A stretch of 13,577 nt of DNA from Stramenopiles sp. TOSAG23-2 (taxonomy: Eukaryota > Sar). The stretch covers positions 1-13,577 of the forward strand of contig LT649795.1 in assembly GCA_900128395.1 (NCBI GenBank), in the 5' to 3' direction. Shown one piece after another: positions 1 to 6,707 of the stretch. Position numbers and translations under genes: made by a program. The notes under the pieces are model-generated. The model saw only the letters and a list, made by a program, of their open reading frames with translations, was not told where the DNA came from and searched no databases. The first letter of the stretch is position 1, and the number at the start of each line of letters is the position of its first letter.

Positions 1-240
1 ATTACTGATGTACAAAGTATTGGTGATGGATTAAAAACAAACAATACATTAACGAGATTGGACCTAAATAATAATCATATTACTGATGTACAAAGTATTG
101 GTGAAGGATTAAAAACAAACAAGACATTAGAGACATTGACCCTAAATAATAATAATATTACTGATGATGGTGGAATACAAAGTATTATTGATGGATTAAA
201 AACAAACAATACATTAAAGACATTGTACCTAGATAATAAT
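1..240 (+). repeat. Tandem 78-84 bp LRR-coding units
   Basis: Units begin at 1, 79 and 157 with the shared start ATTACTGATG, and a degenerate unit begins at 241. The first two are 78 bp long and differ at roughly nine positions by eye; the third is 84 bp through a two-codon gain. This is the DNA-level trace of LRR expansion within the coding frame, not a separate element. Confidence 0.85.
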
Positions 241-345
241 CAACTTAGTGATAATATGAAATCACAATTAAAAGCTATACAACAATATAAAAGAGATGGA
301 TCAAACGGGTATCAACAAGTGGAATGGATGAGGATAAGGGCATAA
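1..345 (+). CDS. Leucine-rich repeat protein, C-terminal part (5' end outside window)
   Basis: The frame is open from base 1 to a TAA at 343-345, so the start lies upstream of this window; the only early initiator-like codon here (58) is TTG. About 80 residues form LRRs of the ribonuclease-inhibitor/NOD-like class, with the consensus LxxNNxITD followed by GLKTNxTLxxL. Repeat lengths are 26, 26 and 28 residues. The last repeat degrades into a short polar, basic tail ending in RIRA, which looks like a true C-terminus. LRR arrays of this type are protein-binding scaffolds and the partner cannot be read from sequence. The repeat class and the 3' end are clear; total length, other domains and cellular location are unknown. 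Confidence 0.85.
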   Translation: MTDVQSIGDGLKTNNTLTRLDLNNNHITDVQSIGEGLKTNKTLETLTLNNNNITDDGGIQSIIDGLKTNNTLKTLYLDNNQLSDNMKSQLKAIQQYKRDGSNGYQQVEWMRIRA

Positions 346-466
346 TAATTAATATATATATTTATATACTACCAACTACAATAGCACAATACACTATATA
401 CGATAATAATTACAAAATACAAATAATAAATAATAAATAATATTTTTTTACCAAAAATATTAGAAA

Positions 467-502
467 TATACACTTCTTAGTAAACTTTAGGGTAAGTGTA
501 TA
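467..502. repeat. Inverted repeat, 9-bp stem with 18-nt loop
   Basis: TATACACTT at 467-475 is exactly complementary to AAGTGTATA at 494-502. It lies in the 292-bp AT-rich gap (346-637) between the LRR gene and the MOB gene, otherwise filled with AAT/ATA-rich sequence in which I see no coding signal. It could be part of the LRR 3' UTR or of the MOB promoter. Confidence 0.45.
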
Positions 503-606
503 CATATTATTGTTACCACAAAATAAAACAATCATATAAGGAAATAGAAAGTATATATAATAACAATAATAATACTAACATCGTAAATAATAGTATATGT
601 ATATAA

Positions 607-657
607 ATGAAGTTTGAAAAATATGTAGAAAAAAAAAATGACAACTATAGTAAATGA
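607..657 (+). promoter_or_regulatory. Upstream ORF overlapping the MOB start
   Basis: An ATG at 607 opens a 16-codon frame ending in TGA at 655-657, in a different frame from the MOB gene and overlapping its start codon at 638. If it lies in the mRNA leader it would be expected to reduce initiation at 638. It may instead lie upstream of the transcription start, which cannot be seen from sequence. Confidence 0.3.
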
Positions 658-1405
658 TAATAATAATAATAATGAAAAAGAGAGAAAAAAAAAGAACAAT
701 GATGTTGATGAGCAACAAATTCTATTAAGAATAGAATTATTAATTGTAAATACAGGAGATTTGTTCAAAGATACGAAAATTATTTATGAAACATTATTAA
801 ATAATTGTAACCATACTAATTGTTCTAGGGCAACTGCTGGTGTAGGGATTGAATATATATTGAATAAAGATTTAATAACAAGTTATAATATTGAAATAAC
901 AAATAGAAACAACAGAAAAAGACAAGCTCAAAAAGCAACAACAGAAGAAGAAAATCACCATAATAATCATCATGCCAAAAAATCAAAAAACGATAATATT
1001 TATCAAACAATGTTACCAGTTACAGCAACGTCGTGTCCAGCACCTGTATATTTCAATGCTGTCTTTGCATGGGTAAAACAATCAATCAATTCAATGGAAA
1101 AACAACGTACAAATCCATTTTCAAATTTTGCAATAAATAATTATTTCTTTAATTCGTTTCTTGAAACTTTGAAAAAAATATATCGAAGGTTATTTCGAGT
1201 TTATGCACATATGTATCTACAACATTTTCAAGAAATTCGTGCGTTAGATGCTGAAGCACATTTAAATTCTATGTTTAAACGTTTTGTATTTTTTGCATTA
1301 TCACATGATTTATTGAATCGTACTGAAACATTGCCATTAGATAATTTGATTAAAGCGTTTGTTAGAAAAGAAGGAACGCGGCAGCAACAGCAACGACAAC
1401 AATAA
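638..1405 (+). CDS. MOB kinase activator-like protein (Mob1/phocein family)
   Basis: Mob1/phocein proteins are zinc-stabilised adaptors that bind and activate NDR/LATS-type AGC kinases, acting in Hippo-like or mitotic-exit signalling. The 255-residue product starts with an Asn-rich and Lys-rich stretch (1-30). The Mob core follows: a VNTGDLF segment near 37-43, a zinc-ligand pair C57/C62 in a CxxxxC arrangement, then a TSCPAP segment near 131-136. The hallmark RLFRVYAHMY helix carries H191 and H196, followed by EAHLN and FKRFVFF. All four zinc ligands (2 Cys, 2 His) are therefore kept. A low-complexity His/Lys/Asn-rich insert at about 81-125 replaces the usual short HWADG link, and the C-terminus ends in a Gln-rich tail. 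The start is the first in-frame ATG; an upstream ORF overlaps it. Length is slightly above the family norm of about 210-220. Family assignment is strong; which MOB class (1, 2, 3 or 4) is unclear. Confidence 0.9.
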   Translation: MTTIVNDNNNNNEKERKKKNNDVDEQQILLRIELLIVNTGDLFKDTKIIYETLLNNCNHTNCSRATAGVGIEYILNKDLITSYNIEITNRNNRKRQAQKATTEEENHHNNHHAKKSKNDNIYQTMLPVTATSCPAPVYFNAVFAWVKQSINSMEKQRTNPFSNFAINNYFFNSFLETLKKIYRRLFRVYAHMYLQHFQEIRALDAEAHLNSMFKRFVFFALSHDLLNRTETLPLDNLIKAFVRKEGTRQQQQRQQ

Positions 1406-1440
1406 TGATATGATCTGAATGATCGGTTCAGTATGATATA

Positions 1441-1493
1441 TTCGTATGTGTCATATATGTTGTATTATATACATATGCATATATGAATACGAA
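1441..1493. repeat. Hairpin, 16 paired bases with 3-nt bulge
   Basis: TTCGTAT (1441-1447) and TCATATATG (1451-1459) pair with ATACGAA (1487-1493) and CATATATGA (1478-1486). This leaves a GTG bulge and an 18-nt loop. It begins 36 nt after the MOB stop codon in a convergent intergenic region, so it would sit in the 3' UTR of the MOB transcript, or antisense to the importin 3' region. A role in 3' processing or stability is inference. Confidence 0.5.
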
Positions 1494-1551
1494 GAGTTCG
1501 TACGAAGTAGTAAATACGAAAGTTCATATTTTTGTGTGTCCTTTAAAAATA

Positions 1552-1567
1552 ATGTACTCGAGTACAT
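1552..1567. repeat. 16-bp perfect palindrome
   Basis: ATGTACTCGAGTACAT reads identically on both strands. A second perfect palindrome, TTCGTACGAA, lies at 1497-1506, and the hexamer TACGAA recurs three times between 1488 and 1520. Together with the hairpin at 1441-1493 they fill most of the 267-bp space (1406-1672) between two convergent stop codons. The rest of the gap ends in a pyrimidine-rich plus strand (about 1610-1680). No gene is seen here. Confidence 0.5.
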
Positions 1568-1672
1568 CATACAAAAAGCATATTTTACGAAAGCATATAT
1601 TTTTTTACAACCCCTTTCTCAACTTTAATCTCTCCGCTCTCTCTTTAAATCCCCATCCCTCATCCCCCTCTC

Positions 1673-4600
1673 TCACATCTTCTGTTCCACTACTCCAACA
1701 TTATTATTATCATTTTGGACAAACATTTCACCACCAGTCTCTCCATTCTGTTTCGCATTCATATTCTTATTAAGTTGATATGCTTCAACAGCTGCATTTA
1801 AATTTTCTCTTGTTTCCGTATCTAAAGTTTTTGCACAATGATCAAACATTTGGGAATTACTATTAAGTAAATTAAGTAGGAATTCACGTGTTTCTACTTG
1901 TACATTAACTTGATAAAATTCATCCCCGATTGCTGATATATCATTTCTACATTCATCTTTCATTTCTTCCATTTCATATAAAAGATCGTCCTCCGCAGAT
2001 AAACCACCAGCACGATCGAAATCATCAAAGATACTTTTTCCATTATCTCCAATCATATCTGATAAGTCATATTTTGCAAACATATCATCTTCAACATTAT
2101 CATCAAATACTCCATCATCACCAAGTAACCCACCTTCCTTAGCAAATTGTTGCATCATTAACATATCATCACCACCAAATGTATCACCAAAATCATCCTT
2201 TGCTCCATCATCATCACGTGGATCATCTACTCTCCTTGCCATTGATTGAAAGGCACGTAATGGCCATGGTACTTGTTGGTAATTAATTTTCTTCTTCGAG
2301 GAACGCGTACGCCGACCTTCATTTACATTTATAATTTCATCACCATCAACTATGACATTTTCAATATCAGGATCTCGTAAAAGAATCAATTTACCCATCA
2401 TCCTAACACTAAGTCTTACCATATACATGCCTTCTAACAAGTCTGGATCGTGGTAATTCCAAATCGTTAAAAATGTTGATAATAATGTATGTTTTTTCTC
2501 TTGAATTTCACCAGTTATTGGATTTTTCAATTTCAACACACCACAATCAAATTTTAATGCATTGATAATGATCTGGCCAAATTTGTTAATTAATTTTAAG
2601 ATACATGTGAGTAAATTATTAATACAACTACTATAACGTGCTTTTGCCATTCGTAAGATAACAAATTGTAATAATTTCAAAATATTGCCATCACCGAGAA
2701 TATCTTTCATATTCGATACAAGATGATATACCAAATGACCAACACTTTCTAAACCTTGATCTTGCATGGAGTCATTACTAACATCCAATAATCTAAATGT
2801 TACATTTAAAATAGCTTCAATACCATTCGCAGTAGTTACATTATTATTTGCTGCATTGCGAAAGTTAAAATTTTGATTTAATTCATTATTTATACATAAT
2901 CGGACAAAACAAGTTAAACAATTTGTTGCATTGATTATAATAGCATTATCATCAGCCGTACCGACTAATTCACAAACAATTGGAAATACCTCGGTAATAA
3001 TTGCACTTGCTAATGGTGGGGTAGAATTACCTATGACATGTTGAAAAACTTCCAATGATGCTCCAATATTTCCACCAACTTGTTGTTCACGTGTTTGTAA
3101 TAAATGAAACATAGGTGGTAAAAGTCTTTGTTGCAATCCCATTCGTGCCAATGGCGATGTTGCCATCGTTGCAATAACATCAACAATTAAAAATACAACA
3201 AATTCACCACCTTGATCTTGTCCACCGACTGGGCCTGCTTGTTCCCATTTTTTAAGCATCACCGTCGATATAGTTGGCTCTAATTTGCCCAATATTTCTG
3301 GATTTTCAATTTCTTCAATTAATCCTTTTAATGTAGAAAGGGTTAAGTTCAATGTCCCTTGTTTCGTATCTTCATTTAAACATAAATTACTAATGGCCAT
3401 AACTGCAGGTTCAGCAATTAATTGCTTATCTTCTTGATCAAGCTTACTATATAATATAGCCATTTGGCGACATGCAGTAATGCGTATGGGAAAAGGGGCT
3501 GAAGGACTTAATGCTTGTACCATTCCATTTAAAAAAGGTCGTCTACTTTCTTTCGTATGAAATGGACTCATTGTATTGCCAACCCATAATGCAGTTGCTG
3601 TTAAATATTTATTTATTGGCGTTGTAACTTGTTTTAATATCAAATCTTGTAAACCTGATGCATTTATTTTTGAAAGTGTCTCCTTGTTTACACCAGATTC
3701 AGTCGTATTATTATTACCTGTATCATCTTTTTTTTTAGTTTCTTTATACATTTTTGAAACCGTACCAAACGAAACTAAAAGTGCTTCTATTGGCTTCCAC
3801 CAATCTTCATCTCCTTTATTATTGCCATATATATTCTCTCGTCGTTGCCTTGCTAAATTTACATAATATGGTATTTGATTATCTGTCATTTCTGCCAATA
3901 CAATGTCACTGGTAAATAAATCAGCAACACATTCAAAAAACATTCTACCTTCATCCCGCGGACCTGTAGTACGTTTCATTTCATCATACCTTGCTTCATC
4001 CAACATATATGTCTCTATATCACCTTCCCAATCAGCCATTTGCTCGCCATTGATATACATTGCCGATATCACCGTTTTCGTGATATTTGAAAAATTTTGA
4101 AATACATATGCACGTGTTATTTTTCTAATTTTACCTTCACCAACTCGTAAAGTATCTATATATAATCCAATAAATTCAACTAAAATCATTTGGAGACTAA
4201 TTAAATTTCCATCGTCATCTTGAAATTCTGTTTCATCACTCCATATCTTATCGATTTGATTTGGATTTTGATTTAAATACAATGGGGAGACAACATATTT
4301 TTGATGTAAATCAGCATATGAATGAAAACATTGCGTAATACGATCTAATATGAAAATAATTTGTTTTTCATTTAATAATCCAATCATGCAATCTTTTAAT
4401 ATTGCTTTTAACGTTCGGACAAATTGTATTTGTATACCAAGCTCCGTTACTCCAAAATTGATACATAGTTGTGGGTCTAATTCTGGTAAGAATATATCAT
4501 TAATCCACATTGGCAACACTTGAACCATCAAATCTTGAAATGCTTTATTATTATCTTTTTTCATTAAAAATTCATCAACAGCAGAATGTACAATTTTCCC

Positions 4601-5230
4601 CGCTTGCATTCGTAACTTAGTATCAAATGTTTGCCGTTCAGTTAAAATTTTACCTAATGTTGGAAACAACATTGGGCCAATAAATGGAAGTGTTTTTTCA
4701 TCTAAAAAATCTGAAAATAACGATAAACATTTAATAGCGCCACGGACATAATTTTCTTGACCACTATGTATATATGCGTTGATTTGATCAAACAATGTTG
4801 GCCATTGATCTGGCCAATCAAAACCAGCAATCTCAGCAACTACCATACCAAATCCAGTACGTAAAACTTCCACTTCCGCGCCTAATCCTTTTACTGCTAA
4901 ATCTTTAATTGCATTTTTCTCATCAGGATGAAATGCTTTTTTTTCATTTTGTAATACAAATAACCATGCTTCAGAAATATATCTTTTTAAAACTGTCAAT
5001 GCTATATGACGAGCGGCGACTGGTCTATTTTGATCAATACTTATCATTATTAATGCATGGCCATATCCATGTTCTTGTTTCATAGTCTCATTTATTTGTT
5101 TCTCTGCATTTTTTTGCGTATCCCGGTCAGGTGATAATGCAGCCAATAATACATTTTGTAAACTATCTAAAATTGGATTTGTGTTGTTGTTGTTATTGTT
5201 ATTCATTGTGGGTGCAGCTAATGATGCCAT
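1673..5230 (-). CDS. Importin-9 / Kap114-like nuclear transport receptor
   Basis: Importin-beta family receptors bind cargo in the cytoplasm, pass the nuclear pore and release cargo on RanGTP. The importin-9/Kap114 branch is known for importing histones H2A-H2B, actin and other basic cargo. The 1185-residue product starts at an ATG, followed by an Asn run (10-16). The importin-beta N-terminal (Ran-binding) HEAT region at about 35-115 contains AEKQINE and the ARHIALTVLKRYI motif. FDWPDQWPTLF and LPFIGPMLFPTLGKI follow, both typical of the importin-9 branch. HEAT-type helices fill the middle. Near the C-terminus there is a basic patch (RTRSSKKK), a long Asp/Glu-rich segment (about 1002-1103) and then GDEFYQVNVQ. 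That order matches the acidic loop plus DPLYQID-type end of importin-9. The family is about 1040 residues; the excess lies in low-complexity insertions and a C-terminal tail. No introns are needed. It converges with the MOB gene. Confidence 0.9.
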   Translation of the reverse strand: MASLAAPTMNNNNNNNTNPILDSLQNVLLAALSPDRDTQKNAEKQINETMKQEHGYGHALIMISIDQNRPVAARHIALTVLKRYISEAWLFVLQNEKKAFHPDEKNAIKDLAVKGLGAEVEVLRTGFGMVVAEIAGFDWPDQWPTLFDQINAYIHSGQENYVRGAIKCLSLFSDFLDEKTLPFIGPMLFPTLGKILTERQTFDTKLRMQAGKIVHSAVDEFLMKKDNNKAFQDLMVQVLPMWINDIFLPELDPQLCINFGVTELGIQIQFVRTLKAILKDCMIGLLNEKQIIFILDRITQCFHSYADLHQKYVVSPLYLNQNPNQIDKIWSDETEFQDDDGNLISLQMILVEFIGLYIDTLRVGEGKIRKITRAYVFQNFSNITKTVISAMYINGEQMADWEGDIETYMLDEARYDEMKRTTGPRDEGRMFFECVADLFTSDIVLAEMTDNQIPYYVNLARQRRENIYGNNKGDEDWWKPIEALLVSFGTVSKMYKETKKKDDTGNNNTTESGVNKETLSKINASGLQDLILKQVTTPINKYLTATALWVGNTMSPFHTKESRRPFLNGMVQALSPSAPFPIRITACRQMAILYSKLDQEDKQLIAEPAVMAISNLCLNEDTKQGTLNLTLSTLKGLIEEIENPEILGKLEPTISTVMLKKWEQAGPVGGQDQGGEFVVFLIVDVIATMATSPLARMGLQQRLLPPMFHLLQTREQQVGGNIGASLEVFQHVIGNSTPPLASAIITEVFPIVCELVGTADDNAIIINATNCLTCFVRLCINNELNQNFNFRNAANNNVTTANGIEAILNVTFRLLDVSNDSMQDQGLESVGHLVYHLVSNMKDILGDGNILKLLQFVILRMAKARYSSCINNLLTCILKLINKFGQIIINALKFDCGVLKLKNPITGEIQEKKHTLLSTFLTIWNYHDPDLLEGMYMVRLSVRMMGKLILLRDPDIENVIVDGDEIINVNEGRRTRSSKKKINYQQVPWPLRAFQSMARRVDDPRDDDGAKDDFGDTFGGDDMLMMQQFAKEGGLLGDDGVFDDNVEDDMFAKYDLSDMIGDNGKSIFDDFDRAGGLSAEDDLLYEMEEMKDECRNDISAIGDEFYQVNVQVETREFLLNLLNSNSQMFDHCAKTLDTETRENLNAAVEAYQLNKNMNAKQNGETGGEMFVQNDNNNVGVVEQKM

Positions 5231-5492
5231 TGTTGTTGTGTGTGTGTATGTATGTATTTTACAATATTGTTCTTTTAGATGGTAGACTAAATAATAATCT
5301 TATAAATTTTTTGATTTTGTATATATAAACTTCTTGTTGTATATAAAAAGCACGAAACATCTATTCAACAACTTTTTTGTGTGGATGAAAAAGTATTTAT
5401 TTATCGATATATTGTGAAGAAAAAAGTATCTTTTTTTGGCCATTTTTTATTAATTATTATATTATTATTCTTCAAATAGCATAGTAATAGCA

Positions 5493-5642
5493 TTACGGAT
5501 AAAAGTCAGGTATCAGCTTATCATCAATAAAATCATCAAGGCAACAAACAAAAAGAAAAGAGGTGACACTACCAGCCAAAATAATACGCCAAAAACCTGG
5601 CCAGCCAATTAAGGGTTTTCTCTCATTAACTAGCATCAACAT
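5493..5642 (-). CDS. Candidate small single-pass membrane protein (possibly two exons)
   Basis: I do not recognise this protein. A 49-codon minus-strand frame from ATG (5642) to TAA (5493-5495) stands out because its residue choice is protein-like: a positively charged start (NERKPLIGW), a hydrophobic segment at about 17-35 and an acidic C-terminal tail (DDFIDDKLIPDFYP). It is also less AT-rich than its surroundings. An alternative model uses an ATG at 5678, a first exon of five codons (5678-5664), a 42-nt intron from GT at 5663 to AG at 5622, and in-frame continuation at AGA 5621; this gives 47 residues. The size and single membrane span resemble accessory subunits of respiratory complexes, but no assignment is justified. 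It lies about 260 bp upstream of the importin start on the same strand. Chance ORF remains possible. Confidence 0.4.
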   Translation of the reverse strand: MLMLVNERKPLIGWPGFWRIILAGSVTSFLFVCCLDDFIDDKLIPDFYP

Positions 5643-5765
5643 AGCATTATACACTAACTACACATCATTGGCCTTCATCGCGTGTGTGTGGTTTAAAAAA
5701 AAAAATATAAAAATTTTGTGGTGCGCGTATATAAATTTGTTTTCCCGTGTAGTAAAAAAAATATT

Positions 5766-5782
5766 TGTGTGTGTGTGTGTGT
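5766..5782. repeat. (TG)n microsatellite
   Basis: An uninterrupted run of about 8.5 TG dinucleotides, in a gene-poor stretch with A-runs either side (5695-5705 and 5754-5761). Confidence 0.9.
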
Positions 5783-5793
5783 ATGGTACTTCT

Positions 5794-5885
5794 TTAATAA
5801 TGAGATGGTTAAAATCTAAGTCATATAATTAGTTTTACTTCTCATGGTAAATAATATGCTCAATACTCAATCTCGAGAATAAATA
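5794..5885 (-). repeat. Dispersed repeat, copy A (inverted relative to copy B)
   Basis: Read on either strand, this segment aligns with the reverse complement of 10130-10235. It includes a 25-base exact match (5848-5872 against 10143-10167) and further matched blocks, such as GATGGTTAAA next to TCTAAGT and TTTTACTTC next to TGG. By eye about three quarters of positions match, with short indels. In copy B the repeat follows a coding fragment's stop codon directly; here the flanking sequence does not continue that similarity. It may be a mobile-element remnant or a duplicated 3' UTR. Confidence 0.7.
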
Positions 5886-6118
5886 TTCTATCCTACACTA
5901 TAGTTTCTTTAATATATAAAATTTTTTGTTTTGTTGTAGTAGTTTGTGCGGGATTGAAATGTTTTTTTCCCATACACCCACCACTCGCTACACTCCTTTT
6001 TACACTCTGGTGCAACCTGCTTTTTGCAATTTAACAACTCTATATCGAGAGGATGAAAATGCAAATATAAATACTTCGTATATGGTAATCAAATGCCACA
6101 CATATACAGAAACTGTTT
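5886..6118. other. Gene-poor gap
   Basis: Between the dispersed repeat and the WD40 frame I see no convincing coding region. A plus-strand frame over 5926-6141 is open but has a composition (Cys, Phe, Thr, Tyr mixture with no pattern) that looks like chance. Confidence 0.5.
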
Positions 6119-6439
6119 TTACACTTGTATTTCTATTTTAATTATTGTTGCACAACAATCTGCACCAGCACAACTTACGAATTGATCATCATGTGACCAA
6201 CTGATAGTTGTTATTGTGTTTGGAAAAGCATATTCATTCATAATTTCTTTTTCGGATACGTTATAAATTGTTAATTTTTTATCAAATCCGCAAGCTGCTA
6301 ATAACTGCGAGTTATGTGAAAATGAAACAGCACTAATCCACGCTGCTGCTTTAAATTCTTTTATTATTTCTTTTTTCACCATATTATACAAAGTAACTCT
6401 GCCACCTGCCCCACTTAAGCTCCCTGGCTTTATCGACAT
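6119..6439 (-). pseudogene. Short WD40-repeat fragment (truncated gene or terminal exon)
   Basis: From the first ATG (6439) the frame encodes 106 residues and ends in TAA at 6119-6121. The open frame continues upstream to about 6565 but contains no earlier ATG and turns into low-complexity sequence. The residues fall into WD40 blades: an incomplete blade (GGRVTLYNM), one complete blade (AVSFSHNSQLLAACGFDKKL then TIYNV) and a final one (TTISWSHDDQFVSCAGAD). A functional beta-propeller needs about seven blades, so this is about a third of one. Either it is the last exon of a gene whose upstream exons I cannot find in the 268 bp before Sec23, or it is a decayed fragment. Codon use is intact with no internal stops, which argues for a recent or still active piece. 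WD40 fragments act as protein-binding scaffolds; no specific family is recognised. Confidence 0.6.
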
Positions 6440-6707
6440 AAAATCCGAGGAGAAAGTAAAAGGCAAAATATTTTGTTTCAAAATTCCAAAAAGAAGCCTA
6501 ACGCACAAAAAAAACCTAAAAAAACCACCAACAACAACAAATTTTAATTTTTTTTTAAATAAATTTTAGATAGACCAACAAATAATGCAATAATTCAAAA
6601 TTCTGGATGTGAATTATAAAATATACATATATGACATTTATAGAATATTTTCAAATACATTCATCCATTTATAGACAAAACCAAAATTGCTTCAATCAAA
6701 AACAATC
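6440..6707. promoter_or_regulatory. Divergent intergenic region between WD40 fragment and Sec23-family gene
   Basis: This 268-bp A/T-rich stretch separates two divergently oriented frames and must contain the Sec23 promoter if that gene is intact. I see long A- and T-runs and the sequence TATAAAATATAC near 6616-6627. No motif is firm enough to call a transcription start. Confidence 0.4.

Noticed and set aside
1-240. Regularly spaced repeats considered as a CRISPR-like array
   Set aside because: The repeats are in frame, contiguous and encode LRRs; there are no unique spacers, and the genome is eukaryotic.
532-1010. Minus-strand open frames opposite the MOB gene
   Set aside because: Phe/Ile/Leu-rich composition typical of antisense to A-rich coding DNA; the plus strand has a clear Mob domain.
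1446-1773. Plus-strand frames across the convergent gap and into the importin 3' end
   Set aside because: Biased composition with no domain pattern; they overlap the importin coding region on the other strand.
5338-5352. TATATAAAAAG resembling a plus-strand TATA box
   Set aside because: No plus-strand gene follows it; the sequence is expected by chance in AT-rich DNA.
6687-6707. Sec23 start at TTG 6687
   Set aside because: TTG initiation is not expected for a nuclear eukaryotic gene; the first ATG at 6708 leaves the whole recognisable domain intact.
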